A DNA stretch of 64,000 nt from the NCBI RefSeq assembly GCF_000374125.1, contig NZ_KB893649.1, forward strand, positions 182,928 through 246,927, written 5' to 3'. Below are positions 42,504-50,654 of the stretch, one piece after another. Position 1 is the stretch's first letter. Each line of letters starts with the position of its first letter. The DNA is from Niabella aurantiaca DSM 17617. Lineage in GTDB: Bacteria > Bacteroidota > Bacteroidia > Chitinophagales > Chitinophagaceae. The position numbers were made by a program, and so were the translations under genes. The notes under the pieces are model-generated. The model saw only the letters and a program-made list of their open reading frames with translations, ran no database searches and was not told where the DNA came from.

Positions 42504-43442
42504 TCACCCGATCGGGATCACATTGGGAGAAGGTTTTTTCTTCAACTGCTCGGGCACCGCCAGCAGGATCTCTTCCCGGAGGGCCTTTACCAGTTTTTCT
42601 TTCAGGAAATGACGGTGCACTGCAAGACTTACTTCGCGCACGGGTACGGGTTTTTTAAAATGCCGGATCAGTTGCTGCTGGCTTCTGGGCATCTGGAGGG
42701 TCAGCAACTCCGGCACAATGGTAACACCGTCGCTGATCTCTACCATCCGTTTCAGCGTTTCCAGGCTCCCGGCTTCATACTCCAGTCCGGAATGTTCTTT
42801 GCTTTGTTTTTGCAGTTCGCAGATGGAAAGGATCTGCGACCGGAAGCAGTGCCCTTCCTCCAGCAGCCAGAGCTTGCTGGTATCAATGTCCTTCGGCAGG
42901 ATATACTGCTTCTCAAATGCCCGGTTCTTACGGGAGGTGAATACCATCAGCTCCTCATAAAATAAAACATGCTCCGTAATGCCTCCTTCGTCCAGGGGCG
43001 TTACCAGGATGCCGGCGTCGATCTTTTCTTCCTTTAAATATTCCACGATCTGCTCCGTTTTCAGCTCATGGATGATCAATTTTATTTCCGGGTACTTTTT
43101 TATAAACGCCGGTACAAAAACGGGAAGCAGGTAGGGCGCCAGTGTGGGAATGATCCCGATGCGCAATTGACCGGAAATCTTTCCCCGCTGATCTTCAATA
43201 TAGCGGTTCAGTTCATTGCGGGCATGCAAAACGCGCCGGGCATGCTCCAGGATGCCTTGCCCTACAGACGTAGGCACTACCGGTAATTTGCTGCGGTCAA
43301 AGACCTTCACCCCCAGTTCTTCCTCCAGTTTCTGTATCTGCATGCTCAATGTGGGCTGGGTGATGTAGCAGGCGTCTGCGGCCTTTATAAAATTCCGGTG
43401 CACATCTACCGCAATAATGTATTCCAGCTGCTGTAAGGTCAT
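42504..43442 (-). CDS. oxyR: LysR-family hydrogen peroxide sensor OxyR
   Basis: A 312-residue LysR regulator. The N-terminal HTH (MTLQQLEYIIAVDVHRNFIKAADACYITQPTLSMQIQKLE) is followed by the effector domain. The redox cysteines are present with OxyR spacing: Cys199 and Cys208 in EEGHCFRSQILSICEL, the same numbering as in E. coli OxyR. It therefore should sense peroxide by forming a disulfide and activate antioxidant genes. The promoter region holds two TATCGATA-core palindromes flanking the -7 box, suggesting autoregulation. No catalase or peroxidase gene is adjacent. Confidence 0.95.
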   Translation of the reverse strand: MTLQQLEYIIAVDVHRNFIKAADACYITQPTLSMQIQKLEEELGVKVFDRSKLPVVPTSVGQGILEHARRVLHARNELNRYIEDQRGKISGQLRIGIIPTLAPYLLPVFVPAFIKKYPEIKLIIHELKTEQIVEYLKEEKIDAGILVTPLDEGGITEHVLFYEELMVFTSRKNRAFEKQYILPKDIDTSKLWLLEEGHCFRSQILSICELQKQSKEHSGLEYEAGSLETLKRMVEISDGVTIVPELLTLQMPRSQQQLIRHFKKPVPVREVSLAVHRHFLKEKLVKALREEILLAVPEQLKKKPSPNVIPIG

Positions 43443-43452
43443 AATTATCGTA

Positions 43453-43492
43453 TTTATCGATAAAAATATGAAATTTATTGATTCTATCGATA
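43453..43492 (-). promoter_or_regulatory. oxyR promoter with paired TATCGATA palindromes
   Basis: The minus strand has TAAATTTC (43470-43477), one base from the -7 consensus. TTTATCGATAAA (43453-43464) is a perfect palindrome downstream of it and TATCGATA (43485-43492) lies upstream, about 30 bp centre to centre. The sites straddle the promoter, as expected for an autoregulated LysR gene; binding by OxyR is inferred. Confidence 0.45.
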
Positions 43493-43650
43493 ATATTTAA
43501 ACCCCAGAAAGGCGAAAGGGGGGGTGATTTTCTACACTGTGCAGCAGCGCAGGTAAGACCCAAACGCTACGAATGCACCAGGATACCCGGTCATGCAAAG
43601 CGGGTTCCTGCTTCGTATTGCTTTGCGTCGCACGGTTTTGTGGCCCCGGC

Positions 43651-44562
43651 CTATCTTTCTTCCAGCAATACTTTTTTATCAACAGTAAGCCGGTAATTAC
43701 CACCTACTTTTAATGCATAATTTTCTTTGTCATGGCTCACCGGAAAATCAAAACAAACCGGGTAATCGTATTCTTTCACCCGATCCCAAAGCAGGTCTTT
43801 AATGTCTTCTCCAAAAGGACGCGTGGTGTCCTGCAGGTCGGTAAATCTGCCAATGATCAGCCCTGCGAGCTGGCTTAATTTCCCGCTGCGTTTCATCTGG
43901 CACCACATGCGGTCGATATTGTATTTCTGTTCCCCGATGTCTTCCACAAACAGGATCTTGCCTTTTGGCTGCATATCGGACCTTGTGCCGATGGCATTCA
44001 CCAGCAGCGACAGGTTCCCTCCCACCAACGGTCCCTCTGCCGTACCCCGCCGGTTGTAGCGGGTCCGGAGTACCGTGTAACAGGCCTTTTCCCCGCCCAG
44101 GGCCTGGCGCAGTGACCGTACATACCGGTTCTTATAGCCGTTATCGTTAAATGCCGCGGCCATAGGAGCATGCAGCCCGGCAATGCCGAAATTGCGGTAC
44201 ACATGATTGTGGAAGATCGTAATATCGCTGTAGCCGATCACCCACTTGGGGCGGCGGCGGAATTTCTTAAAACTGATCCGGTCAATAATGCGGCCGGTAC
44301 CATACCCGCCGCGGCCGCAAAGCACCGCCTGTATCCCGTCGTCATCCAGCATCCGCTGCAGATCTTGCAGGCGTTCTTCATCCGTTCCTGAAAAATAATT
44401 GTCCGAAGCTCCCCCCAGGGTATCCCCGGTCCTGACGTTAAAACCCCACTGTTTCAATACGCGTATGCATTCCGCAGCCTTAGCTGCATCCATATATCCC
44501 GCCGGGCACACAATGCCGACGGTATCGCCTTTTTTTAGTGAGGGAGGTAATTGTACCCGCAT
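43651..44562 (-). CDS. LD-carboxypeptidase (peptidase S66), cytosolic
   Basis: A 303-residue S66 peptidase (LdcA/MccF family) that removes the terminal D-Ala from murein tetrapeptides during recycling. I start it at ATG 44562 (MRVQLPPSLKKGDTVGIVCP), not at the upstream codon at 44682, whose extension overlaps the neighbour. Motifs are GRGGYGTGRIIDRISFKKFR, WVIGYSDITIFHNHVYRNFG with the nucleophile Ser, GGNLSLLVNAIGTRSD and YPVCFDFPVSHDKENYALKVG with the catalytic His. No signal peptide, so cytosolic. It follows a paralog by 12 nt. Confidence 0.93.
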   Translation of the reverse strand: MRVQLPPSLKKGDTVGIVCPAGYMDAAKAAECIRVLKQWGFNVRTGDTLGGASDNYFSGTDEERLQDLQRMLDDDGIQAVLCGRGGYGTGRIIDRISFKKFRRRPKWVIGYSDITIFHNHVYRNFGIAGLHAPMAAAFNDNGYKNRYVRSLRQALGGEKACYTVLRTRYNRRGTAEGPLVGGNLSLLVNAIGTRSDMQPKGKILFVEDIGEQKYNIDRMWCQMKRSGKLSQLAGLIIGRFTDLQDTTRPFGEDIKDLLWDRVKEYDYPVCFDFPVSHDKENYALKVGGNYRLTVDKKVLLEER

Positions 44563-44573
44563 CCTGTTTTTAT

Positions 44574-45602
44574 TTATATACTGGTTAATGTGGCTCCGTC
44601 CGTACCAACGGCCAGCCGGTGCTTCATACCGCAGCGCAACGCATAATTGTTGACCTGGTGGCCTACGGGAAAATCGAAACAAACCGGGTAGCTATGGTCT
44701 TTTATCTTTTCCAGGACGATGTCATAAATATTTTTCCCAAATTGCTCATCTACGGGGTCCTGCTTGATCTTCATTCCACCAACGATGAGCCCGGCCAGTC
44801 CGGATAATTTGCCGGTTCTTTTCAGGTTCCAGAACATGCGGTCGATACTGTATAAATACTCCCCCGTATCTTCCACAAAGAGGATCTTTCCCCGGGTATC
44901 GATGTCCGATGCAGAACCCGCCAGGCTCTCCAGGGTTTTCAGGTTTCCGCCCACCAATATCCCGGTTGCGTTTCCGGGCCGGTTCAGTTTATTAAAAGCC
45001 TCGGCAGTATAGCTCATCGGTTGCCCGGTGAGCGCTTTCCGTATCGATTCGATCGTATCTTTTTGCAGGGGATCCGCGGTGTCCCAGACATCCGGAAAGC
45101 TGTTGCACATTTTGGAATGAATAGAAGCAATCCCAAAATTCCTGCTGATATGCGCATGCAATACGGTAATATCGCTGAATCCGATGAGCCATTTGGGATC
45201 TGTTTTAAACCGGCTCCAGTTCAGCTCGTCCACGATCCGCACCGATCCGTAACCGCCACGGGCACACATGATGGCCTTCACATCCGGGTCATCCAGCATT
45301 TTTTGAAGATCATCCCTTCGCTCGGCATCTGTTCCGCCAAAGGTAAAATCGCGCTTCCCGATGGTATAGCCCACGCGTATCTTAAACCCCCATTGCTGCA
45401 TCAGGGTGGCCGCAGGGATGATGCCTTCACGCAATATAAAGCCGGCGGGCGATGTAATCCCGATCATATCACCGGGTTTCAGGTAGGGTGGAATGGTTTC
45501 TTTAATATCTGCTCCGGGCAGACGGGCATTGACCACCGCCGCAGGGACACCTGTTGCTGCCAGCAGAGCCAGTGATGATTGTACAAAGGTCTTACGGTTC
45601 AT
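44574..45602 (-). CDS. LD-carboxypeptidase (peptidase S66), exported paralog
   Basis: A 342-residue S66 peptidase, paralog of the next gene. The N-terminus MNRKTFVQSSLALLAATGVPAAVVNA looks like a signal peptide, so this copy may act in the periplasm. Motifs are CARGGYGSVRIVDELNWSRF, WLIGFSDITVLHAHISRNFG (nucleophile Ser), GGNLKTLESLAGSASDIDTR, FVEDTGEYLYSIDRM and YPVCFDFPVGHQVNNYALRC (catalytic His). The tandem pair, one exported and one not, would act on murein tetrapeptides on both sides of the inner membrane (inference). A TATCTTAG box lies at 45606-45613. Confidence 0.92.
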   Translation of the reverse strand: MNRKTFVQSSLALLAATGVPAAVVNARLPGADIKETIPPYLKPGDMIGITSPAGFILREGIIPAATLMQQWGFKIRVGYTIGKRDFTFGGTDAERRDDLQKMLDDPDVKAIMCARGGYGSVRIVDELNWSRFKTDPKWLIGFSDITVLHAHISRNFGIASIHSKMCNSFPDVWDTADPLQKDTIESIRKALTGQPMSYTAEAFNKLNRPGNATGILVGGNLKTLESLAGSASDIDTRGKILFVEDTGEYLYSIDRMFWNLKRTGKLSGLAGLIVGGMKIKQDPVDEQFGKNIYDIVLEKIKDHSYPVCFDFPVGHQVNNYALRCGMKHRLAVGTDGATLTSI

Positions 45603-45858
45603 ATCCGCTAAGATAGGACCGGGAATTTAAATACTAAAATTCAAATGACAAGAAACAAATTCTAAACACCACCAGAAAATCAGGTTCAGCGGATAGCCAA
45701 AAAGTATTGTGTTCGCTGCGCGAAATGAGCCTTGAGTATCCAGCCAAAGCCAACGTTACGCATTAAACTTCAAACCTGAAACAACAACCAGCATCGAGCG
45801 TTCAAGACGGCCCCCAACCTCAAACGTGAAACGTTAAATGCGTCCGGATCCCGGAACG
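45603..45858. repeat. Word-like repeat tract
   Basis: No gene. It contains AACTTCAAACCTGAAACAAC, CCTCAAACGTGAAACGTTAA and GGAACGTTAAATCCTGAACT, variants of one AAACxTGAAAC word that recurs at other gene ends. Confidence 0.5.
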
Positions 45859-47091
45859 TTAAATCCTGAACTTAGCCCCCGTGATCCTTGTCACTACCAT
45901 TGCGGCTACGGTATTGCCGGTTGCATTGAGGACGGTAGCCAGGGGATCCACAAGTGTGCCAATGATCATGACCGCCGGTACTGCTTCTTTTGGCAGATTA
46001 TAGGCGGAGATCATGAGCAGCTCGCCAATGTATCCGCCATTCGGGATGCCGCCCTCTACCATACTGCACAACACGGTGATCCCCAATGCCAGCAAGAGAT
46101 TATGGGCATCAAAAAAATTCCAGCCCAGCATTTGAAACACCACATAAATCTTTACAATAGCCGAAATTGATGAACCATTCTTGTGCAACGTGGTGCCCAC
46201 CGGGATCACCACATTGGCGATGGACGACGGAATACCGATACGGTCTGCTGCAACCAGGTTCGCCGGTATGGTGGCCAGGCTGCTGCAGGTGCTTACCGCA
46301 GTAAGTGATGGAACAATATTGTTTTTCCAGAAAAGGCGTACGCCTTTACGGCCATTGGCAGCAAAAGCATACAGGGTAAAAAAGATAAAAAAATACAGGA
46401 TACCGGTTCCGTAGTACAAAGCCATCGGTTTTGCATAAAAACCAAACAACTGCGGCCCAAGGTCAGCCGCCTGGTAGGCAATATAGGCGCCCAGCCCCAC
46501 GGGCGCGCCCTTCATAATCAGCAGCAGCAGGCTCTTCATTACTTCATTGGCTGCTACCAAAAAATCATAAAAAGGCTTTGCCACCGGCCCTGACCTACGG
46601 ACGGCCGTACCCAGCAACAGGGAAAATACCAGCAGCGCCAGCATGTTTTGCCGTGACAGCAACTGGTAAAACTCGCCCACCGTAAAAAAAGAAACCAGCC
46701 GCTCACCCCAGGTCTTATGATCGCCTTCAGAAAGCGTTGCCAGGCCATTCCCTGCTGCCAGGGGCGTTGCCGTTGGAAACAGGCCTGCCATTACAATGGT
46801 GAAAAGCGCCGCCAGCAAAACAAAGACTAAAAAGGTCATTGCCATCGCCGCCAGCACACGCCCGAGTTTGTTCTTTTGCTCAATGGCGGCTACCGCTACA
46901 GCAATGGCAAAAAAAACCAACGGTACCACCGTAACAAAAAGCAGGTTCAGAAATACATCTCCCAGCGGTTTCAGCACCACCACGGACCGGGGAAAGAAAA
47001 CGCCGATGATTCCTCCCGCCAGCATGCCGGCCAGCAGTAAAATGATGCCGGAATAGCTGCCCCACAATTGTTGCCTGGAAAGTTTTGCCAT
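45859..47091 (-). CDS. Dicarboxylate/amino acid:cation symporter (DAACS family)
   Basis: A 410-residue transporter of the GltP/DctA family. I start it at ATG 47091 (MAKLSRQQLWGSYSGIILLL), not at 47163. Family features are KPLGDVFLNLLFVTVVPLVFFAI, TAVSTCSSLATIPANLVAADRIGIPSSIANVVIPVGTTLHKNGSSI (the serine-rich re-entrant loop HP1 and the TM7 region), and GGIPNGGYIGELLMISAYNLPKEAVPAVMIIGTLVDPLATVLNATGN (HP2 and TM8 NATGN substrate motif). It should import dicarboxylates or acidic amino acids with Na+ or H+. Confidence 0.93.
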   Translation of the reverse strand: MAKLSRQQLWGSYSGIILLLAGMLAGGIIGVFFPRSVVVLKPLGDVFLNLLFVTVVPLVFFAIAVAVAAIEQKNKLGRVLAAMAMTFLVFVLLAALFTIVMAGLFPTATPLAAGNGLATLSEGDHKTWGERLVSFFTVGEFYQLLSRQNMLALLVFSLLLGTAVRRSGPVAKPFYDFLVAANEVMKSLLLLIMKGAPVGLGAYIAYQAADLGPQLFGFYAKPMALYYGTGILYFFIFFTLYAFAANGRKGVRLFWKNNIVPSLTAVSTCSSLATIPANLVAADRIGIPSSIANVVIPVGTTLHKNGSSISAIVKIYVVFQMLGWNFFDAHNLLLALGITVLCSMVEGGIPNGGYIGELLMISAYNLPKEAVPAVMIIGTLVDPLATVLNATGNTVAAMVVTRITGAKFRI

Positions 47092-47147
47092 ATATGCGGA
47101 TCTGTGTTTATAAAAATAGGCAAAATCGGGAACTATACATAAATCCG

Positions 47148-47155
47148 TATCTTTG
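47148..47155 (+). promoter_or_regulatory. -7 promoter box of the ABC-F gene
   Basis: TATCTTTG is a perfect TAnnTTTG match, giving an estimated 105-nt leader before the ABC-F start. Confidence 0.6.
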
Positions 47156-47194
47156 CACCTCACCAGTCATTCTTCAAAAAGCGCATGTAATCGA

Positions 47195-47265
47195 TTCTTT
47201 CTTTTAAGACAACAGGAACAATGCCCCTCCGGCGTTATTACTTTATTTCATCCTTAAAGAAAGAA
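47195..47265 (+). promoter_or_regulatory. Attenuator-like stem in the ABC-F leader
   Basis: TTCTTTCTTTTAAG (47195-47208) pairs with CTTAAAGAAAGAA (47253-47265): 13 base pairs with one bulged T. The downstream arm ends 2 nt before the ABC-F ATG (47268). The 44-nt loop holds the start of a 17-codon leader ORF. This looks like a translational attenuator that hides the ABC-F start. Confidence 0.55.
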
Positions 47266-47274
47266 ACATGCTGA
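47221..47274 (+). CDS. Leader peptide overlapping the ABC-F start
   Basis: A 17-codon ORF encoding [17 protein letters not shown] whose stop (TGA 47272-47274) overlaps the ABC-F start codon by 7 nt. It starts in the loop of the attenuator stem and runs through the downstream arm, so a ribosome translating or stalling on it would open that stem. A start-stop ATGTAA lies just upstream at 47185-47190. Such leader ORFs control ribosome-protection ABC-F genes in other bacteria; activity here is inferred. Confidence 0.45.
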   Translation: MPLRRYYFISSLKKETC

Positions 47275-48860
47275 CACTTCAGAATCTGTCCTATATCCAT
47301 CCCGACAAAGAACCGCTGTTCCATAATCTTCATCTTACCGTGAACCGGCACGATAAAATAGCCCTGGTCGGCAATAACGGCGCGGGAAAATCGACCCTGC
47401 TCCGGATCCTGGCGGGCAGGTTGCAGCCATCGGGTGGACGTATAGATTCAGCTGTTACGCCATATTATATACCCCAGGCATTCGGACAGTACAACCACTT
47501 TACCATCGCGCAGGCATTGGGTATCGAAAATAAAAGGAACGCCCTGAAGGCGATCCTGAACGGAGACACTTCGGAAGCGCAGTTCGCAGCACTGGAGGAT
47601 GACTGGACCATTGAAGAGCGATGCAACGAGGCACTCCATTACTGGCAACTGGGCAACCTGGACCTCTCCCAATACATGGACACATTAAGCGGCGGGGAAA
47701 AAACGAAGGTATTCCTGGCAGGCATGAGCATTCATCAGGCCGGGATCATTTTGCTGGATGAACCGAGTAACCACCTGGATACTGCCGGCCGGCAGCTGTT
47801 GTACCGCTTTATTCAATCCACAACCGCCACCCTGATCCTCGTTAGCCACGACCGGAAGCTACTGAACCTCCTGGGCACTATTTGCGAGCTGGACAAAAGG
47901 GGGATCTCCATTTATGGCGGCAATTATGATTTTTATGCTGCGCAAAAACAGGCCGGGCAACAGGCGCTGAGCCAGGATATACAAAGCAAAGAAAAAGCCC
48001 TCCGGAAAGCAAAAGAGAAAGAGCGGGAAACGATGGAACGTCAGCAAAAACTGGATGCGCGGGGCAAAAACAAACAGGAAAAATCCGGCGTCGCCCGCAT
48101 TATGATGAACACCCTCCAGAACAAAGCCGAGCTTAGCACTTCAAAGGCCAAAAGCATGCACGCTGAAAAGGTGGAGGGCATCTCTCAGGAACTGCGGGAG
48201 TTACGCTCCTCTCTTCCGGATATTGATCAAATGAAATTTGGTCTGGAGCATTCCGTCTTACACAAAGGGAAGATCCTCTTTGCCGCCACGGCAGTCAACT
48301 ACCGTTACCATGCGCATCCCCTGTGGCCTGCACCGCTGACCTTCCAGATCAACAGCGGGGAGCGCGTTGCGTTAAAAGGGCCAAACGGTGCCGGCAAGAC
48401 CACGCTGATCCGGCTGATCACCGGAGAACGGCATCCGCAAAGCGGTACCGTGTACCGGGCAGAATGCCAGTCTGTTTATATTGACCAGGACTACTCTCCC
48501 GTTAATCACAACCGGAGTGTGTACGAGCAGGCACAACGATCCAATGCTGCAGCATTACAGGAACATGAAGTAAAGATCCGGCTGAACCGGTTTTTGTTTC
48601 CCCCCGAATACTGGAACAAACCGTGCAGCACCCTGAGCGGGGGAGAAAGAATGCGGCTGATGCTTTGCTGCCTTACCATGGGCAGCAGGTATCCGGACAT
48701 TATTATTTTAGACGAGCCTACCAATAACCTGGATCTGCAGAATATCGGGATTCTGACGGCCGCGATCAACCAGTACCGGGGCACACTAATCGTTGTATCG
48801 CACGACGAATATTTTCTGGAGCAGATCGCCATAGAAAGGACCATCCTGCTAAACCAATAA
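47268..48860 (+). CDS. ABC-F family ATPase (ribosome-associated)
   Basis: A 530-residue soluble protein with two ABC ATPase domains and no membrane domain. Domain 1 has Walker [10 protein letters not shown] (35-43), signature LSGGEKT (140-146) and [10 protein letters not shown]. Domain 2 has Walker [10 protein letters not shown] (371-379), signature LSGGERM and [13 protein letters not shown]. The linker (about 228-325) is long and highly charged ([40 protein letters not shown]). This is the layout of ABC-F proteins that reach into the ribosomal E site, either translation factors or antibiotic-resistance ribosome protectors (Msr/Vga/Lsa type). The attenuator-like leader favours an antibiotic-inducible resistance role, but sequence alone does not settle it. 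Confidence 0.92.
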   Translation: MLTLQNLSYIHPDKEPLFHNLHLTVNRHDKIALVGNNGAGKSTLLRILAGRLQPSGGRIDSAVTPYYIPQAFGQYNHFTIAQALGIENKRNALKAILNGDTSEAQFAALEDDWTIEERCNEALHYWQLGNLDLSQYMDTLSGGEKTKVFLAGMSIHQAGIILLDEPSNHLDTAGRQLLYRFIQSTTATLILVSHDRKLLNLLGTICELDKRGISIYGGNYDFYAAQKQAGQQALSQDIQSKEKALRKAKEKERETMERQQKLDARGKNKQEKSGVARIMMNTLQNKAELSTSKAKSMHAEKVEGISQELRELRSSLPDIDQMKFGLEHSVLHKGKILFAATAVNYRYHAHPLWPAPLTFQINSGERVALKGPNGAGKTTLIRLITGERHPQSGTVYRAECQSVYIDQDYSPVNHNRSVYEQAQRSNAAALQEHEVKIRLNRFLFPPEYWNKPCSTLSGGERMRLMLCCLTMGSRYPDIIILDEPTNNLDLQNIGILTAAINQYRGTLIVVSHDEYFLEQIAIERTILLNQ

Positions 48861-49010
48861 GACCACTGTTCCTGTGCAAAACCAAAGGTTACCCGGAGCC
48901 GGGGAAAGATGAAACATTTTTTCCCTGGCCCATCATGCATGAACAGCTTTTTGTGTATCTTGTTCCTGCAGCATACGCGCTAAGCTCAGTGATCAGGCGT
49001 ACTTTACCCG

Positions 49011-49439
49011 TTAAAGGATCTCCCAGTCTTCAACCGGGCCTTGCACCACATCAAACAAGCCATGCGCTTCTATGTTTGCGAGCTTCCGGTTCTCCGTAAA
49101 TTTTTCTACATCCCGCACCTGCAGCTTTTTTAACAGGTGCTGAAATTCATACTCCAGCTGACCGCTGTGCACCTTTAGCCGCGTCCTGGAAAGGTCCCCG
49201 CCGATCTTTGTTTTATCAAAGTGATACCCCCTGCGCACCGCTTCTTCATATATCACTGCCAGGTAGGCGTTCATAGCAGCTACAGGCCTCTTTAATCTTT
49301 TAAACCGGTTAAGCTGCGGATGATTTTTGTATCCTTTCGTTTTCCCTTCCAAAACATGCTTTGCAAGCAGCGCTTCCCTCCACAACGCAACCATTCCTTT
49401 TGCATCCAGGTACCGGGGATGTAACGACCATATCCGCAT
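49011..49439 (-). CDS. Pyrimidine dimer DNA glycosylase (T4 endonuclease V-like)
   Basis: A 142-residue protein of the Pyr_excise family. The start MRIWSLHPRYLDAKGMVALWREALLAKHVL is typical, followed by KTKGYKNHPQLNRFKRLKRP and YEEAVRRGYHFDKTKIGG. The alpha-helical fold cleaves the glycosidic bond at UV-induced pyrimidine dimers and nicks the strand, using an N-terminal amine. ATG 49442 directly upstream could add a second Met; I choose 49439 because the family begins MRIW. It is convergent with the ABC-F gene. Confidence 0.9.
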   Translation of the reverse strand: MRIWSLHPRYLDAKGMVALWREALLAKHVLEGKTKGYKNHPQLNRFKRLKRPVAAMNAYLAVIYEEAVRRGYHFDKTKIGGDLSRTRLKVHSGQLEYEFQHLLKKLQVRDVEKFTENRKLANIEAHGLFDVVQGPVEDWEIL

Positions 49440-49723
49440 CATTTATTTTTTAATGTGTAGCCCACCTGCATTTGTGTACAACCGCCCGATCCGAAAAGCT
49501 TTTCCGTGCGCTTTGCTTACTGCGCAAAAACACCCGATCGAAAAACAGATCCAAAAAAACCAGGTCCTTTAATAAAAAAAATATTTATATATGAAAATTT
49601 TCGTACCTTTACGCCAGTGTTTTTCATAGGTTAGCAACGGCCAGCTCTTTCCAGGGCAGGCCTTTTTTATATCCAGTTGATTTTGAATGGATATCCGGGG
49701 CCCTGAAGTCCGGGAACAGGATG

Positions 49724-49855
49724 CTACTTCTTTGGTCTCATGACATCGTTGTAAGCAGATAACAGCGCCTCCGTCACCAGCTCCTTGGCAACGGTGCGGA
49801 GCACAAAGGTAGTTGCGCCTTTTTTTGCCGTAACCCCTGGCTCATTGCCGGGGTA
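49724..49855 (-). pseudogene. Possible coding remnant
   Basis: A 43-codon open stretch without start codon ends RTVAKELVTEALLSAYNDVM-RPKK at a TAG (49724-49726). Directly upstream a second frame reads coding-like (PEQFYNGHPFSNDTPAMSQG), and the two could be joined by a frameshift at an A7 run (about 49821-49827). It reads like the tail of a decayed gene but the stretch is short and no family is recognised. Confidence 0.25.
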
Positions 49856-50603
49856 TCATTACTGAATGGATGTCCGTTATAAAACTGTTCCGGGCATAAA
49901 CACCGCGGGTATCCTACCTTAATAACTACCGGCAGCCCCGCACTTACCTAGATCTTTTGCTTCATAGCCGGCTTTTGATAATGGACAAAACATCCCGCAA
50001 AGGCCCGGACAATGAAAATACAAAACTTTTTTCTCATCCGGCGCGGCGCATAATAATGAACCGGTATCAAATGATCTGTATAAACTTATTATCCGGTCAG
50101 TGGGGACATTATAGCGCCTGCCATAGTTTGTATTTCCCCCATACGCGTCTGGTTAATTTTAAGCATTTGGGGTCAACGGCAAAAGCTGCATCGCAGCGTT
50201 GTTCCTATCAGCAACGAACACAAGATGAATGGAGGTATCGCCCCTGATCCGTTCGGACGGGCAGTGCACCGGTAATATAAGGCTTCCCCAAAAAGATTCC
50301 TGCCGCGCTGCGGCTAAGAGCAGGTTCCCGGGAGTGCTTGTTACAATGATCTGCGGCGCGCTGCGCTTTGTTCGCTATCAAAAGATCCGGTCTTTTTAGC
50401 CTCAAAGGCTTATCCGTGCTACATTTATGGTGACAGACCTGTTTTTTACCCCACAGCCATAGTGTTTCCGCAAACCATTTAAGCGGATACACATTTTAAG
50501 GGCGCCCATCTTCAAACCAGCAGCAATGAAAACCGGAAAAACCGTGAAACGATCTTTTTGCCCCGCCGGCTCTTCATTGCCCGCTGCGATGCCGGCTTTT
50601 TAT

Positions 50604-50611
50604 TATATTTA
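50604..50611 (+). promoter_or_regulatory. -7-like box of the TonB receptor gene
   Basis: TATATTTA matches TAnnTTTG at all but the last base, 44 nt before the start codon. Confidence 0.35.
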
Positions 50612-50654
50612 CGGCTTATATTGATCCGGTACCCTCAAAAGATCTATAAAAAAA

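Larger units (their letters stand above)
49440..50654. other. 1.2-kb gene-poor spacer
   Basis: No complete gene. It includes a TACCTTTA box at 49604-49611 followed by a weak hairpin and T-run at 49650-49675, a possible coding remnant (49724-49855, minus), and assorted low-order repeats. Two larger frames (49957-50247 plus, 50208-50492 minus) lack coding features. Confidence 0.4.

Noticed and set aside
49740..49840. Riboswitch-like GGCAACGGTGC segment
   Set aside because: Has a CTCCG/CGGAG hairpin but lacks the conserved core of a SAM or cobalamin riboswitch and precedes no gene.
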